From positions 62,001-126,000 of the forward strand of contig CAZVFC010000007.1 in NCBI GenBank assembly GCA_964625855.1: DNA of 64,000 bases. The letters are read 5' to 3'. This document shows, one piece after another, positions 1 through 8,761 of this stretch. Made by a program: the position numbers and the translations under genes. The notes below the pieces were generated by a model. It did no database searches. It worked only from the letters and a program-made list of their open reading frames with translations, and was not told where the DNA came from. Origin of the DNA: JAPLUA01 sp964625855 (GTDB lineage: Bacteria; Verrucomicrobiota; Verrucomicrobiia; Limisphaerales; UBA8199). Within the stretch, counting starts at the first letter, position 1, and each line of letters begins with the position of its first letter.

Positions 1-60
1 TTCACCCCCGACGGCGACGTCCCGGGCGGCGCGGCCAATGATCCACGTGGAATCGTCTGA
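1..60 (+). CDS. Possible C-terminal tail of an upstream gene (partial)
   Basis: Frame 1 is open from the window edge and reads about 19 residues (ending DPRGIV) to a TGA at 58-60. It would overlap the start of the next gene by 23 bases, a common arrangement in bacterial operons. Nothing can be said about function from so short a tail. It could equally be chance open frame, since the neighbouring frame is also open to the window edge. Confidence 0.25.
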   Translation, partial: FTPDGDVPGGAANDPRGIV

Positions 61-472
61 GAGCACCCATACTCAGGCGCAGATGCTTCAGCGGCGGGCG
101 CTGGCGGCGGAGCAACGGGCGGCGCGCGCCACCGCCGCGCTGCGCAGCGGCCTCATTCGTCAGATGAGCCGATGGCTGAAGCAAAAGCTGGCAAGGAAGC
201 TGATGGCGGACCGAACCCGGTTGTTGGAGGGCCAACGTGCGGCAACGGAAAAGGCGCGGACGGTGGAGGAACGGCTGGCCCGGGTGGAGCTTCAGATCCA
301 GCAGCAGAGCCTCGGGTATCAGCAACGCATCGAGGATTTGACCCGGGAGTTGACCGCCTCCAAAGCAGAGAATCGGGAGTTGATCCGAGCCCAGATCAGG
401 CAGGTCAAGGCGGAAATGGAAGCCGCACGATCCCGGTTGCTGGCCCAAGCCCAGGAAATAGACCGAGGATAG
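38..472 (+). CDS. Small coiled-coil protein, function unknown
   Basis: A 144-residue protein that is almost entirely charged helix. Heptad-like Leu/Ala spacing with Glu, Arg and Gln runs from about residue 15 to the end (for example VEERLARVELQIQQQ and IEDLTRELTASKAENREL). There is no signal peptide, membrane segment or catalytic motif. The shape suggests a structural or scaffolding protein, but no family is recognised. The start chosen is the ATG at 38; the frame stays open to the window edge, so a longer N-terminus is possible. It converges on the lipoate ligase-like gene, with 31 bases between the stops. Confidence 0.6.
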   Translation: MIHVESSESTHTQAQMLQRRALAAEQRAARATAALRSGLIRQMSRWLKQKLARKLMADRTRLLEGQRAATEKARTVEERLARVELQIQQQSLGYQQRIEDLTRELTASKAENRELIRAQIRQVKAEMEAARSRLLAQAQEIDRG

Positions 473-503
473 AGCCGGAACGGCGCTGGCTGGTCTGTTT
501 CTC

Positions 504-1196
504 CTACCGCTTCCGGTTGTAAGCGGATTGAGAATACTTCTCCCGCATCAACTCCTGCGCTCGCTCGCTCAGCGCGGCATCCGGCTCGAAGTCCAACCAG
601 GCGGCCTCGTAATTCTCGCAGGCCACAGCACGCATCGCTTCATGCCAGGCCACGCGGTCCGGGGCAAGCGGCGGCGGCTGGACCGATCCTTGGATGAGGA
701 GACCGTGTCGCGTCCGGCGCTGAGCGGCGCCCGCCAGCTTCCGACCCTGCCAGAGCAGATCGAACTTCTCATGGCCGCGGAAGCACTGGCCGACGAGAGA
801 TTTCTGGCAGGCCGGGGCAAGCCCGGTCGTCACCTGGAGCTGCGCGAACGCGGCTTGAATCCACTCGTGGACGCGCCGATAGCTTTCGGTTGCCGTCAGC
901 GAATACCACTCGTCGCTGGTCGGGAAAGCGAGGCTATAGGTCCAGTCGGCGTCGTGCGGCACCAAGCCGCCGCCAGTGGGTCGGCGCACGAGCGGCCGGA
1001 GCAAGGTCATCCGCTCAACGTCGGCGTATCTCTGGAAGTAACCGAACGAGGCCGCAGGGTCAGTCCAGGCGTAGAAGCGGAGCACCGGCTGTCCAAGGCG
1101 CGGCATGGCCTGAAGCAGCGCTTCGTCCAGCGCCATATTCAAGGCGGGATCGCCCGAGCCGGACGACAAGTAATACCAGGGACGCGGCGGCATCAT
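504..1196 (-). CDS. Lipoate-protein ligase A family protein
   Basis: A 230-residue cytoplasmic protein of the biotin/lipoate ligase fold (LplA/LipM/octanoyltransferase group), which attaches lipoyl or octanoyl groups to lipoyl domains of 2-oxoacid dehydrogenases and GcvH. Visible marks are RRPTGGGLVPHDADWTYS at about 71-88, matching the RRxTGGGxVxHD substrate-binding motif, and GRKLAGAAQRR at 151-161 with the expected catalytic Lys153. It lacks the C-terminal accessory domain of large LplA enzymes, so it could be an amidotransferase or octanoyltransferase of the LipM/LipL type instead. It lies 31 bases downstream of the endonuclease III gene on the same strand and is probably cotranscribed. 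The start could be either of two adjacent ATGs. Confidence 0.85.
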   Translation of the reverse strand: MMPPRPWYYLSSGSGDPALNMALDEALLQAMPRLGQPVLRFYAWTDPAASFGYFQRYADVERMTLLRPLVRRPTGGGLVPHDADWTYSLAFPTSDEWYSLTATESYRRVHEWIQAAFAQLQVTTGLAPACQKSLVGQCFRGHEKFDLLWQGRKLAGAAQRRTRHGLLIQGSVQPPPLAPDRVAWHEAMRAVACENYEAAWLDFEPDAALSERAQELMREKYSQSAYNRKR

Positions 1197-1227
1197 CAGA
1201 TAGGTATGCGGCTTGGGACCCTAGCAG

Positions 1228-1920
1228 TCAAACCTGTCCGGCGCTTGCCTTGGGCAGGCCGAGGCGGGGGCAGACCGCCTTAACCTCGCAGCTGGGGCAA
1301 TCCGGATTGCGCGCGTAGCAACGGCGGCGGCCATGCCAGATCAGCCAGTGACTGAACATGGTCCACTGCGATTGCGGCACCAGTTTCATCAGCTCCGACT
1401 CGATCTTCTCAGGGTCTTTCTGCCGGGTGAGGCCGAGCCGCTGCGATAGCCGCCCGACGTGCGTGTCCACCACTATGCCGGAACTGAGGTTGAAGGCATT
1501 GCCCAGAATCACGTTGGCGGTCTTGCGGCCAACGCCGCCCAACTCGACCAACTCCTCCATCGTGCGCGGCACCTCGCCGCCGTGCTTTTCGACGAGGGCC
1601 TGGCAGCAAGCCTTGATGCTCTTGGCCTTGTTGCGGAAGAAGCCGGTGGTCTTGATTTCGCGCTCCAGGTCGGGCAGCCGCGCCTGGGCGTAATCTGCCG
1701 CCGAACGATACTTCCGGAACAGGTCAGCCGTCACGAGGTTCACCCGCTTGTCCGTGCATTGGGCCGAGAGAATCGTCGCAATTAGCAGCTCAAGCGGATT
1801 GGAGTGGTCCAGCTCGCAATGGGCGTCCGGATAGGCCTTCTTGAGGTCGGCGACGATCTTCTGCAGGCGGACAGCCTTGGACTCTTTGCCGGTGACCTTC
1901 CAAGTGTGATGCGATTTCAT
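1228..1920 (-). CDS. nth: Endonuclease III (DNA glycosylase/AP lyase)
   Basis: Base-excision repair enzyme that removes oxidised pyrimidines and nicks the abasic site. The 230-residue product carries the helix-hairpin-helix ELGGVGRKTANV at 126-137 with the catalytic Lys133, the catalytic Asp152 in VVDTHVGR, and the four-cysteine iron-sulfur loop Cys201-x6-Cys208-x2-Cys211-x5-Cys217. All diagnostic residues are present and the length is normal for the family. The N-terminus is about 15 residues longer than the E. coli enzyme. It is first of a two-gene minus-strand unit with the lipoate ligase-like gene. Confidence 0.97.
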   Translation of the reverse strand: MKSHHTWKVTGKESKAVRLQKIVADLKKAYPDAHCELDHSNPLELLIATILSAQCTDKRVNLVTADLFRKYRSAADYAQARLPDLEREIKTTGFFRNKAKSIKACCQALVEKHGGEVPRTMEELVELGGVGRKTANVILGNAFNLSSGIVVDTHVGRLSQRLGLTRQKDPEKIESELMKLVPQSQWTMFSHWLIWHGRRRCYARNPDCPSCEVKAVCPRLGLPKASAGQV

Positions 1921-2128
1921 AGTCGGTTGTTAGTTCTGCCTGCCACTGACAAGCCCCCTTCGAGGCTGCGCCCAATTGGCCTGCGGCACTCTAGCGCAGA
2001 AGAAGATTGAGACATAGTGCATTTTGGAGGTCCGGGTAGCAGCTTGCACGCATGTTTCCTCACCCCACGCGGCCCCGGTCTATCGCATTTTCTTTGCCTG
2101 GCGTGAAAAGGCGAATAGACTGCAAGCC

Positions 2129-4378
2129 ATGTCCAATCACCGGCGGTTTCAGTTGAGGCTGACCCGGCTCATCGGGGGCCATTTGCTCATCGTCCTATCC
2201 ACCTTGCTGGCTGTTGCTTCCCTGCAGGCGGCTGAATCAGCGGGCGACGCGCCGCTGCGAGTGCTGCCGAAAGGCCAACTGCCGAAGGACCAGCGGCTCC
2301 AGACCTTGAAGGATTTGGACGCGTACTTTCCCTTTAAGCCGTGCGAGACCCCTGCGGAGTGGGACCTGCGCGCGGAACGAGTGCGTCGCGGATTGGCGGT
2401 GGCACTGGGACTCTGGCCCATGCCGGAGAAGACGCCGCTCAACGCAGTCATCCACGGCAAGATTGATCGGCCGGATTACACGGTCGAGAAGGTCTATTTT
2501 GAGAGCATTCCGGGCTTCTTTGTGACCGGCAGTCTTTACCGGCCAAAAGGCAAGAGCGGCCGGTTGCCCGGGGTGCTCTGCCCGCACGGCCATTGGAAGA
2601 ATGGCCGCTTCACGGAGACTGCCGCGGATGAACTGCGGAAGCAGATTGCCCGCGGGGAGGAGCGGTTCACTGATGGCGGGCGAAGTCCGTTGCAGTCGCG
2701 CTGCGTGCAGTTGGCGCGCATGGGGTGCGTGGTGTTCCACTATGACATGATCGGCTACGCGGACAGCGTCCAGGTTCCCGAGAAACTGGCGCATGGCTTT
2801 GCCAAGCAGCGTCCGGAAATGAACGCCACCGAGAACTGGGGGCTCTTTAGTCCGCAGGCCGAGGCCCATCTCCAGAGCGTAATGGGCCTGCAGACGTGGG
2901 ACTCGATCCGCGCGCTGGATTTCCTGCTCAGTTTGCCGGACGTGGACTCGGGCCGTATTGCGGTGACGGGCGCCAGTGGCGGCGGAACCCAGACCTTCAT
3001 CCTCTGCGGCCTGGACCAGAGACCGGCGGTGGCGTTTCCGGCCGTGATGGTGTCCACGGCGATGCAGGGCGGGTGCACTTGTGAAAATGCCTGCCTGCTG
3101 CGTGTGGACACCGGCAACGTGGAAATCGCCGCGTTGTTTGCGCCCAAGCCGCTGGGTATGACCGCGGCCAATGATTGGACCAAGGAGATGCCCACGAAAG
3201 GATTCCCCGAACTGCAACAGCATTTCACCCTGCTGGGGGCGCCCAAGAACGCCATGCTCAAGCCGCTGTTGCACTTCGGCCACAACTATAATTACGTGAG
3301 CCGGGCGGCGATGTATGAGTGGTTAAACCGGCATCTCAAGCTCGGGTTGGCCGAACCGGTGGTCGAGGAGGATTATCACTTCCTGACTCCGCAGGAACTG
3401 TCAGTCTGGGATGCGCAGCACCCGAAGCCAGAGGGCGGCCCTCAGTTCGAGCAGAAGCTCCTGCGCTGGATCACCGACCGCGATCAGAAGCAACTGGCGC
3501 AGTGCCAGGATTCGCTGGCGCATTTCTGCAAGGTCTATGGCGGCGCGCTGGATGTGATCATTGGCCGCAACCTCACCGATGCGGGCGCACCCACCCTGGC
3601 CCTATCTCGACGGATTGACCGCGGAGAGTATTGGGAAAACGTCGGCCTCCTGCGCAACGCGGTTTACGGGGAAGAACTACCCGTCACGGTGCTCGAACCC
3701 AAGCAAGCCCGGCCCCATGCCGTCATCTGGGCGGATGCCCAAGGCAAGAGCGGCTTATACGCGCGGACCGACCAGGGCGAGTCCCGCCCGGCGCCGGCGA
3801 TCCAGAAGCTGTTGAGCCGTGGTGTGACGGTGATCGGCGCGGACCTGCTGTTCCAGGGTGAGTTCCTCGCGGACGATCAGCCCGTTACCCGCGCTCGCAA
3901 GGTAAGCAACCCGCGTGAGGCCGCGGCTTACACGTTCGGCTATAACTACACGCTGTTCGCGCAGCGCGTTCATGATCTCCTGAGCGTGATCCAGTATGCC
4001 CGGAACCACATCCGCGGCTTGGAGCGGCTGGACCTGGTGGGGCAAGGCGCGGCGGGTCCGTGGGCCGCGGCGGCGAAAGCCCAGGCCGGCAGCGCGATCC
4101 AGCGCCTGGCGATTGATACCGGCGGATTCAGGTTCGCGGACGTCACAGACATCCAGGACATCAGCTTCCTGCCCGGCGGGGCGAAGTATGGCGACCTGCC
4201 GGGAATGTTGGCCTTGGGCGCGCCGGGCAAGCTCCGGCTGGCGGGGGAAGGAGCCGAGATACCGGCTCTGGTGAGACAAGTGTATCAACTGGCCGGCGCC
4301 CCGCAGAATGTCACCCTCGCTCAGGCGGATCCCAAGCATGACGCCGAGGAAGCTGTCAATTGGTTGCTAAGTGAATAA
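2129..4378 (+). CDS. Secreted acetyl-xylan-esterase-like protein with two alpha/beta-hydrolase halves
   Basis: A 749-residue exported protein if translation starts at the ATG at 2129. That start gives a clean signal peptide (basic MSNHRRFQLRLTR, hydrophobic LIVLSTLLAVA, cleavage near SLQA-AES); the frame itself is open from 2024. The first half is an alpha/beta hydrolase of the acetyl-xylan esterase / dienelactone hydrolase group, with VLCPHGHW and the nucleophile elbow GASGGG (Ser283). The second half repeats the fold (HAVIWADAQGKSG, VTVIGADLLFQGE), but its elbow position reads LVGQGAAGPW, without a serine. The likely role is deacylation of polysaccharide or a small ester in the periplasm; the substrate is not visible. 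A DUF6807 protein follows 42 bases downstream. Confidence 0.8.
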   Translation: MSNHRRFQLRLTRLIGGHLLIVLSTLLAVASLQAAESAGDAPLRVLPKGQLPKDQRLQTLKDLDAYFPFKPCETPAEWDLRAERVRRGLAVALGLWPMPEKTPLNAVIHGKIDRPDYTVEKVYFESIPGFFVTGSLYRPKGKSGRLPGVLCPHGHWKNGRFTETAADELRKQIARGEERFTDGGRSPLQSRCVQLARMGCVVFHYDMIGYADSVQVPEKLAHGFAKQRPEMNATENWGLFSPQAEAHLQSVMGLQTWDSIRALDFLLSLPDVDSGRIAVTGASGGGTQTFILCGLDQRPAVAFPAVMVSTAMQGGCTCENACLLRVDTGNVEIAALFAPKPLGMTAANDWTKEMPTKGFPELQQHFTLLGAPKNAMLKPLLHFGHNYNYVSRAAMYEWLNRHLKLGLAEPVVEEDYHFLTPQELSVWDAQHPKPEGGPQFEQKLLRWITDRDQKQLAQCQDSLAHFCKVYGGALDVIIGRNLTDAGAPTLALSRRIDRGEYWENVGLLRNAVYGEELPVTVLEPKQARPHAVIWADAQGKSGLYARTDQGESRPAPAIQKLLSRGVTVIGADLLFQGEFLADDQPVTRARKVSNPREAAAYTFGYNYTLFAQRVHDLLSVIQYARNHIRGLERLDLVGQGAAGPWAAAAKAQAGSAIQRLAIDTGGFRFADVTDIQDISFLPGGAKYGDLPGMLALGAPGKLRLAGEGAEIPALVRQVYQLAGAPQNVTLAQADPKHDAEEAVNWLLSE

Positions 4379-4420
4379 TCTGGGTGACAGCTCCAGCCGG
4401 AACGTGAGATAAGAGCACCT

Positions 4421-5341
4421 ATGCATTCGAACCTATCTTCACGACGGTTTCCACGGCTGGCCGTTATGGTTCTGGCGGCAGCGACCCTGGCGCAGGCAGG
4501 CGCCGAATCCCGGTTTGCCTTCCACGAGGTCAGCCCGGCTTCGCTTGAGCTAACCGAGAACGGAAAGCCTGTCTTCGGCTATAATTTCGGCGGCATTCTC
4601 GCCAGCAACTTCCCGGAGAGGATGCGGCGTTCGTGCTACCTCCATCCGGTCTATGCGCCCGATGGCACCCTCATCACCGACGACTTCAACAAGGATCACC
4701 CGCATCACCGCGGCATCTTCTGGGCCTGGGAGGTGGTCACCTACGACGGCAAGACCGACGATGTCTGGACTGTGAAGGGCTTCCGCCAGCGGTTCGTGCG
4801 CTGGAAGGCGCGCGAGACGGCAGGCCCCACAGCCCGCCTGGCGGTCGAGAACGGCTGGTACGATGGCGAACGCAAGTTCGTCAAGGAGGACGTGGAAATC
4901 CTCGTGCACCCGGTCACAGACGATCGCCGGGTTTTGGACTTTACGCTGAGCTTTGAGGCGACGGACAAGCCCGTCACCATCGTAGGAACGCCGGATTCTC
5001 GCAAGGGCTATGGCGGCTTCGCGATCCGCACTGCACCACGGGACGGCGGCGCCGCGAGGACCGTCATCCGCACCGACAAAGGCGTCTCGGAAAAGGACGG
5101 CGTTATGGCGCGGCATCCTTGGGCTGAGATCGTCGGCAGTTTCCAGGGGAAAAAGGAGTCGGTGCGAATCGAGGATGACGCGTCCAATCCCGGCTATCCC
5201 ACCAACGGCTGGCTCATGCGCCATTCGTTTGCGGTGCTCAACGTCTCTTACCCGGGCCTCGACCCGATCACCCTGAAACCGGGCAAACCGCTGGTGCTGA
5301 AGTATCGCGTGATCCTGTCCTCGGGTGAGGCGGTGAAGTAA
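4421..5341 (+). CDS. Secreted DUF6807 (PmoA-like) protein
   Basis: A 306-residue protein with an N-terminal signal peptide (RRFPRLAVMVLAAATLAQAGAES). The body matches the DUF6807 family, often labelled methane oxygenase PmoA-like although there is no relation to methane oxidation in function. The landmark is KDHPHHRGIFWAWE at about 90-103. The family is common in Planctomycetota and Verrucomicrobiota next to secreted carbohydrate-active genes. No enzymatic role is established. It is probably cotranscribed with the upstream hydrolase. Confidence 0.8.
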   Translation: MHSNLSSRRFPRLAVMVLAAATLAQAGAESRFAFHEVSPASLELTENGKPVFGYNFGGILASNFPERMRRSCYLHPVYAPDGTLITDDFNKDHPHHRGIFWAWEVVTYDGKTDDVWTVKGFRQRFVRWKARETAGPTARLAVENGWYDGERKFVKEDVEILVHPVTDDRRVLDFTLSFEATDKPVTIVGTPDSRKGYGGFAIRTAPRDGGAARTVIRTDKGVSEKDGVMARHPWAEIVGSFQGKKESVRIEDDASNPGYPTNGWLMRHSFAVLNVSYPGLDPITLKPGKPLVLKYRVILSSGEAVK

Positions 5342-5460
5342 GTCAGGCAGAGCCCGGAGTGGGAACGTGCTCGCCGGTCCAATATCATTCCTGCGGCCGG
5401 CCGCAAAGTGCTGTGGACCAACTCCAGTAGGAGACCTACGCTCAGCTTTCTTGATACACT

Positions 5461-6009
5461 ATGAAGATCCTCGTCATTGCTGACGACGACTCGTTCACGA
5501 AGACGCTAACGAGTGAGCGTGCTGAGGTCCTGATCTCCTGCGGCGATATGGCAGACCCGGTCATTTTGCAGACGGCGCTAGCAGCACAGTGTTCGCGCAT
5601 CTTCGCCGTCAAAGGCAATCACGATGGCGCTGCGCCATTTCCTGCGCCCATCCTCGACCTGCACCTTCGCACTGAGAGTTTTGGCGGCTTGGTGTTCGGC
5701 GGTTTCCGTGGCTCGTGGAGATACAAACCACGTGGGCACTTTCTCTACGATGAGGATGAGGTCGGGAGTTTGGTCGCCGCACTCCCGCCGGTGGATGTAT
5801 TCGTCGCCCACAATTCGCCGCGACACATCCACGATAGAGAGGACGAGGTCCATCTGGGCTTCGCGGCCTTTGCCGGTTACATTCGGCGTGCGCGGCCGCG
5901 TTTCTTCTTTCACGGCCATCAGCATATCACCCAGGAAACACGGGTTGGCGATACAAGAGTCATTGGAGTTTATGGACAACGGGGATTTGAGATCCCGGCG
6001 GTGGTATGA
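5461..6009 (+). CDS. Calcineurin-like metallophosphoesterase
   Basis: A 182-residue cytoplasmic phosphoesterase of the YfcE/MJ0936-like group. The metal-binding blocks are CGDMAD at 27-32, KGNHDG at 51-56, VAHNSPR and FHGHQH. The first block, normally DxH near the N-terminus, reads IADDDSF, so the second metal ligand position is Asp (Asp10) rather than His. The likely substrate is a phosphodiester or nucleotide; it cannot be narrowed further. The gene stands alone, convergent with pbpC. Confidence 0.85.
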   Translation: MKILVIADDDSFTKTLTSERAEVLISCGDMADPVILQTALAAQCSRIFAVKGNHDGAAPFPAPILDLHLRTESFGGLVFGGFRGSWRYKPRGHFLYDEDEVGSLVAALPPVDVFVAHNSPRHIHDREDEVHLGFAAFAGYIRRARPRFFFHGHQHITQETRVGDTRVIGVYGQRGFEIPAVV

Positions 6010-6075
6010 CTTTGCACGGGAGGTAACAGAGGCTGCCCCGGCTGTGCCGCCGCCTCTTGTCACGAGCATTCTCTG

Positions 6076-8745
6076 TCACCGGGCCACTACGTTAATCCAG
6101 GTTTGGACTGCGTCGCCACTGAGAGGGTTGCGCACACTGATTTGGTGACGGCCCTCGGTGAGCAGCGCTACCTGCCGGTTGCCATCCCGGGCCACGCGCA
6201 GGGAGTCGCTTTGCCATTCGAGGTCTTTCGGACCGTCGGCACGCATGAACAGGCGGCGGCCGTTGTGGGGCAGATCGGGGTCCAAGTAGATGGTCGTGCC
6301 GGGCAGGGGGAAGAGAATGCGCAGCGAGTTTTGCCCGGGGGCAAGCGCAGCACGGTTCCCGAGCCAGTTGTCGCCACTGGCGAGCCAGTCGCGGTATTCG
6401 CTGCCAAGCCGGACGGGAGCCAGTGAGAGGGAACTTTCAAGGGGAGGCAGGTTGTTGGCGAGGAACCTTTCTTTGACTGCCTCCGCAAATGGACGTTCGG
6501 CACCCGACGCGTAGCCGGCGACCTCACGAGTCAACCGCTTGCCGGTGATGGGATGGATCCAGCATTCGACTATGTTCGGCGGCGCCGCATACCACGTGGT
6601 GCCGTAGCGCTGACGGAGGTACTCGAACAGGTCGTGCAGAATCGGCGCCGCGCCGGTGACGCCCGAAATCTGCTCCATAGGCGTCCCATCGAAGTTGCCC
6701 ACCCAAATGCCCACGGTGAACTCGGGCGTGTAGCCGAAAGCCCAGTTGTCACGGAAATCAGAGCTCGTGCCGGTTTTGCAGGCGACGGGAAAGTTGAAGC
6801 GGAGCGGGGACTCGGCGCCGAAGGCAAGCGTGCGCGCGGAGTTGTCGCTCAGCATATCGGCGATGAGATAGGCGGCGGCGGGATCGGCAACCTGGCGGGA
6901 GCCTGGCACGGACATTTCACGCCCGCGAACGCGAGCAAAAGCTACGTTAGGAGCGGCATGTGTATAGGAACCCCGAGACATAGACCTCTGTTCAAGCTCC
7001 GTCAGGAGCGGCACGTAACTGTGCTCGTCGGCAGGGGTCGGACATGCCGCTCCTGCCGGAGCTTGGTCTTTGCCGAGCACGCTCCCTATAGACATGCCGC
7101 TCCTGCCGGAGCTCCGCAGTCCTGACTGGTCGGGGAGTATTTGGGGCGTAGGAGATATCCGGGCCAGGGAGGAACCCGAATTAGGGGAGCCTGTATGGAC
7201 CAGTGAGTTCAACAGGAGCCGATAGGGTTTGTATTGGCCGAGGCGCGCCAGGCAGGCGTAGGCATTGGCCAGTTCGAGCAGACGCGCCTCCGCGTTGCCG
7301 AGGGTCAGGCCGAGACCATAGTCCTCGGCCGTACGTTCCAGGGTGGTTAGCCCGCACTGCTGCAAGAGTCGCTGCAAGGGTTCAGGACCGCCGATGGACG
7401 CGAGCACTTTGACCGCCGAGATGTTCAGTGAGTTGGCGAGGGCCAGGCGGTAGCGCATCGGCCCGTAACAGTGCCGGTTGTAGTTTGCCGGGGTGAACAC
7501 GCCGGTGGCCGTGGCAAATTCGGTGGGCACGTCCGCCACTACCGTGGCGGGTGTGGCGCCGCGTTCCAGCGCGAGCAGATAGGTAAAGGGCTTGAGAGTG
7601 GAACCGGGCGAGCGCGGCGCCCAGGCGCCGTTGACCTGCCCCGCGGCCGGAGCGAAGTAGTTCTCGGAGCCGACCAGCGCCAGCACATCGCCGGTGCGGT
7701 TATCCAGCACGACGATGGCGCCATTGGAGACGTGTTGTGTGCGAAGGCGGGAGATGTGCTGCCGCAAGGCGCTTTCGGCGAACCGATTCAGGGCCAGGTC
7801 GAGTGTGGTCCGCACTCCAAGACCTTGCGGGGCTTCGGGCGGCTGCCCCAGGGCCAGCACAAGGTCAATGAAATGCGGCGCCTCAAAACTGCGACGGGCG
7901 GCTGCCAGGCGCAGCGGCTCGCGGATGGCGCGCTGGAATTGTTCCTCCGTCAGCCAGCCCGCGAGGCGCATCTGGCCGAGAATCCACTGCTGGCGGTTGA
8001 CGGCGCGGTCAAGGTGCGAGCGGGGATTCAGCCGGCTGGGCGCCTGGGGCAGGCCGGCGAGCAGCGCGCATTCGGCGGGACTGAGATCGCCCAGTGACTT
8101 GGCGAAGTAGAACTGCGCCGCCACCGCGCAACCGCGATTCGCATTGCCGTAATCAAGGCGATTCATGTAGGCGGCGAGAATGCGCTGCTTGTCCCAGACC
8201 TGCTCGAGGCGCAGGGCCTGAATGGCCTCGATGAGTTTGGTGCGGAACGTGCGCGACCGTGGTTGGGCGAGCTTAATGAGCTGCTGAGTGATGGTGGAGC
8301 CGCCGGAAAGAATACGCCGGTGGCGAACCAACTGCCACGCCGCGCGGAGATTCGCACGCCAATCCACACCCGGATGGCGCCAGAACCGGCGATCCTCCGC
8401 CGCCAGCGTAGCATGGATGAGCGGCTGAGGAATCTCTCCGTACTCGACTGTGCGACGGAAAGGCTGATTGTCGGGACGGACCGAGCGCAGCGGCTGCCCG
8501 TTACGGTCCAGGAATTCCCATTCCGGAGGTTGGGCGGCGAATAATGCGGGCGGAAGCGGCACCAACCGTAGGCCCAGCCAGCCCGCGAGAAGCAGGAGAA
8601 CGCACGCAAGAGCGCCCCACCCCACGAAGCGAGCAAGTTTACGGGCCAGCCGTCGCCACTGCGGCGCGCCTCGTCTTGCTTCTGCACGCGCTTCCAGGTT
8701 CAACATTCGAGGTTGGATGTTGGATGTTGGTTGTTCGATGTTCAT
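6076..8745 (-). CDS. pbpC: Penicillin-binding protein 1C (bifunctional peptidoglycan synthase)
   Basis: Class A PBP of the PBP1C type. Order: short cytoplasmic N-terminus; membrane anchor (GALACVLLLLAGWLGL); GT51 glycosyltransferase with AAEDRRFWRHPGVD near residue 113 and LSGGSTITQQL; transpeptidase with the SxxK motif SPGSTLKPF near 380, SLN, and KTGTS near 655; and a C-terminal BiPBP_C-type beta domain. The start was set at the ATG at 8745, 16 bases after the stop of the alpha-2-macroglobulin gene, although the frame is open to 8925; an ATG at 8706 is another option because the first 13 residues come from a simple repeat. Residues about 545-599 are encoded by an array of repeat copies inserted in frame in a variable loop of the transpeptidase domain. 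Pairing with alpha-2-macroglobulin matches E. coli yfhM-pbpC. Confidence 0.93.
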   Translation of the reverse strand: MNIEQPTSNIQPRMLNLEARAEARRGAPQWRRLARKLARFVGWGALACVLLLLAGWLGLRLVPLPPALFAAQPPEWEFLDRNGQPLRSVRPDNQPFRRTVEYGEIPQPLIHATLAAEDRRFWRHPGVDWRANLRAAWQLVRHRRILSGGSTITQQLIKLAQPRSRTFRTKLIEAIQALRLEQVWDKQRILAAYMNRLDYGNANRGCAVAAQFYFAKSLGDLSPAECALLAGLPQAPSRLNPRSHLDRAVNRQQWILGQMRLAGWLTEEQFQRAIREPLRLAAARRSFEAPHFIDLVLALGQPPEAPQGLGVRTTLDLALNRFAESALRQHISRLRTQHVSNGAIVVLDNRTGDVLALVGSENYFAPAAGQVNGAWAPRSPGSTLKPFTYLLALERGATPATVVADVPTEFATATGVFTPANYNRHCYGPMRYRLALANSLNISAVKVLASIGGPEPLQRLLQQCGLTTLERTAEDYGLGLTLGNAEARLLELANAYACLARLGQYKPYRLLLNSLVHTGSPNSGSSLARISPTPQILPDQSGLRSSGRSGMSIGSVLGKDQAPAGAACPTPADEHSYVPLLTELEQRSMSRGSYTHAAPNVAFARVRGREMSVPGSRQVADPAAAYLIADMLSDNSARTLAFGAESPLRFNFPVACKTGTSSDFRDNWAFGYTPEFTVGIWVGNFDGTPMEQISGVTGAAPILHDLFEYLRQRYGTTWYAAPPNIVECWIHPITGKRLTREVAGYASGAERPFAEAVKERFLANNLPPLESSLSLAPVRLGSEYRDWLASGDNWLGNRAALAPGQNSLRILFPLPGTTIYLDPDLPHNGRRLFMRADGPKDLEWQSDSLRVARDGNRQVALLTEGRHQISVRNPLSGDAVQTWINVVAR
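6949..7113. repeat. Palindromic repeat array inside pbpC
   Basis: Four copies of a motif of about 22 bases related to AGCTCCGGCAGGAGCGGCATG occur in this stretch. Two read on the plus strand (partial at 6949-6968; 6995-7016). Two read on the minus strand (7041-7063 and 7091-7113), and these two are identical over 23 bases with a 50-base period. The arms 6949-6968 and 7085-7104 are complementary with one mismatch. The array resembles a REP-type intergenic element, yet it is translated in frame within pbpC. Confidence 0.7.
8699..8745 (-). repeat. Simple GGATGTT-type repeat at the start of pbpC
   Basis: The plus strand here repeats GGTTGGATGTTGGATGTTG and close variants. On the coding strand it gives MNIEQPTSNIQ at the pbpC N-terminus. 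From memory, peptides of the NIEHPTSNIQ type recur in unrelated proteins of many PVC and Bacteroidota genomes, which suggests a dispersed DNA repeat rather than conserved protein. It makes the true pbpC start uncertain. Confidence 0.5.
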
Positions 8746-8761
8746 CCTGTTTCGGCGCACT

